Source: Kiritimatiellia bacterium (GTDB lineage: Bacteria > Verrucomicrobiota > Kiritimatiellia > SLAD01). Taken from it: a DNA stretch of 8,574 nt. The notes under the pieces are model-generated. The model was not told the origin of the DNA. It saw nothing but the letters and a program-made list of their open reading frames with translations, and searched no databases. Made by a program: the position numbers and the translations under genes. This document shows, in pieces, positions 7,722 to 8,574 of this stretch; position 1 is the first letter of the stretch; each line of letters starts with the position of its first letter. The stretch spans positions 1-8,574 of the forward strand of contig SLLF01000002.1 in assembly GCA_007134175.1 (NCBI GenBank), read 5' to 3'.

Positions 7722-7729
<8 letters not shown>
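5477..7729 (-). CDS. priA: Primosomal protein N' (replication restart helicase PriA)
   Basis: This 750-residue protein is the 3'-5' superfamily 2 DNA helicase that recognises stalled forks and D-loops and reloads the replicative helicase. The N-terminal DNA-binding part starts near [16 protein letters not shown]. Walker A GVTGSGKT is at 242-249, the Walker B box DEEH at 338-341, and the PriA-specific [14 protein letters not shown] follows. Eight zinc-binding cysteines are present: 458, 461, 467, 470, 485, 488, 498 and 503. The last pair is spaced C-x4-C (CPDPDC) rather than the usual C-x2-C. Helicase motifs V and VI are clear ([23 protein letters not shown]), and the length is typical. It starts at GTG (7729), overlapping the end of the YjbQ gene by 8 bases, with only a weak AAGG ribosome site, so translation is probably coupled. 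Its position at the end of an ECF sigma/anti-sigma unit is unusual. Confidence 0.98.
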
Positions 7730-8134
<405 letters not shown>

Positions 8135-8138
<4 letters not shown>

Positions 8139-8410
8139 TGCGCCTCTTCCTCGCGCTCCACCTTGTGCAAGTTAGCTTTCATTCGTTCCTTCGATTCGGG
8201 TGGCAGGCGCATGTTTTCCGGTGGCGGGTTGCTCTGCTCGTGTTGCAGGTAATGCCGGACAGCGTCCTGCATCAGCATGACGAAGCGGTTGAACGGGCCG
8301 CAGATTACACACAGGCCAACGTGCAGGCGCAGGCCGATCCGCTGGTGCAGCGGGAGTTCCCAGTATTTCTTGTCGGCCAACGCTTTGGACACTTGTTTAC
8401 ACCGCAGCAT
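8135..8410 (-). CDS. Small soluble zinc-finger anti-sigma factor (zf-HC2/ZAS type)
   Basis: This 91-residue protein follows an ECF sigma gene and has the anti-sigma zinc-binding pattern: C4 in RCKQVSKAL, then H30-x3-C34-x2-C37 in LHVGLCVIC. In this family the domain grips the sigma factor, and the Cys residues can sense redox or metal stress. There is no transmembrane helix or output domain after the zinc domain. The C-terminal half (about 45-91) is charged and helical, so the protein is cytoplasmic. The ATG at 8410 lies 14 bases inside the end of the sigma gene, with AAGGA 5 bases before it. The stop overlaps the start of the YjbQ gene. Overlap with the sigma gene is the usual way to keep the pair in balance. 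The function is inferred from motif and position. Confidence 0.87.
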
Positions 8411-8574
8411 GGAGTTCCTTCTCCCCTTTGTTCTTGTTCAACCACTTCTTTTCCAGGCAGGCCTTCAAGCTATTGCGTGCCCGGTACAAGATCACCCAGA
8501 GGTACGTCGGCTCCACGCCCAGCTCCTTACAAATATCCGCTGTTGGCAACCCCTCGAGTTCTTTCATGGAGAAG
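8397..8574 (-). CDS. ECF-type sigma factor, C-terminal end (region 4, partial)
   Basis: The last 58 residues of a sigma-70 family factor enter from the right edge and stop at TAA (8399-8397). The visible part is region 4.2, the helix-turn-helix that reads the -35 element: FSMKELEGLPTADICKELG, then VEPTYLWVILYRARNSLK, ending in CLEKKWLNKNKG and a short tail. The EGLPTADICKELGV helix-turn and the LWVILYRAR recognition helix are typical of ECF factors encoded next to small zinc-finger anti-sigma factors. The gene overlaps the anti-sigma frame by 14 bases. Regions 2 and 3 and the promoter lie outside the window, so the ECF group and its target promoter cannot be judged. The frame is too short and open-ended to be seen by a length-limited gene search. 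Confidence 0.9.
   Translation of the reverse strand, partial: FSMKELEGLPTADICKELGVEPTYLWVILYRARNSLKACLEKKWLNKNKGEKELHAAV

Overview
The window is GC-rich bacterial DNA with every recognisable gene on the minus strand, so it reads from high to low coordinates. A TonB-dependent outer-membrane receptor shows a diderm (Gram-negative-type) organism. The PriA sequence, from memory, looks most like that of the Verrucomicrobiota/Kiritimatiellota/Lentisphaerota group. That is an impression only, and a proteobacterium cannot be excluded. No mobile element, CRISPR array, tRNA or rRNA gene was seen.

Right block (8574 to 5477): the C-terminal end of an ECF-type sigma factor, a small soluble zinc-finger anti-sigma factor, a YjbQ/UPF0047 protein and the complete replication-restart helicase PriA. 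All four reading frames overlap by 14, 4 and 8 bases, so they look like one translationally coupled transcription unit. Placing a sigma/anti-sigma switch ahead of priA is unexpected.

Middle (5476 to 5144): a 333-base non-coding gap. It holds a perfect 7-bp dyad matching the CRP/FNR-family pattern TGTGA-N6-TCACA, a weak possible promoter downstream of it, and a small hairpin in the presumed leader.

Left block (5143 to 1): two YbjQ/UPF0145 paralogues (one soluble, one with an N-terminal membrane anchor), a TonB-dependent receptor, a NuoE/HndA-like [2Fe-2S] subunit, and a NuoF/HndC/HydB-like NADH-binding flavoprotein that runs off the left edge. The two diaphorase genes abut exactly and would form the NAD(H)-reacting part of a bifurcating hydrogenase, formate dehydrogenase or complex-I-like enzyme whose remaining subunits lie outside the window. 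The flavoprotein starts with two tandem thioredoxin-like ferredoxin domains that have both lost their cluster-binding cysteines. This is the most unusual protein-level feature here. I did not find clear evidence for a wholly new system; the best leads are the degenerate domains, the ECF-to-priA unit, and the YbjQ pair beside a TonB receptor behind a CRP-like site.
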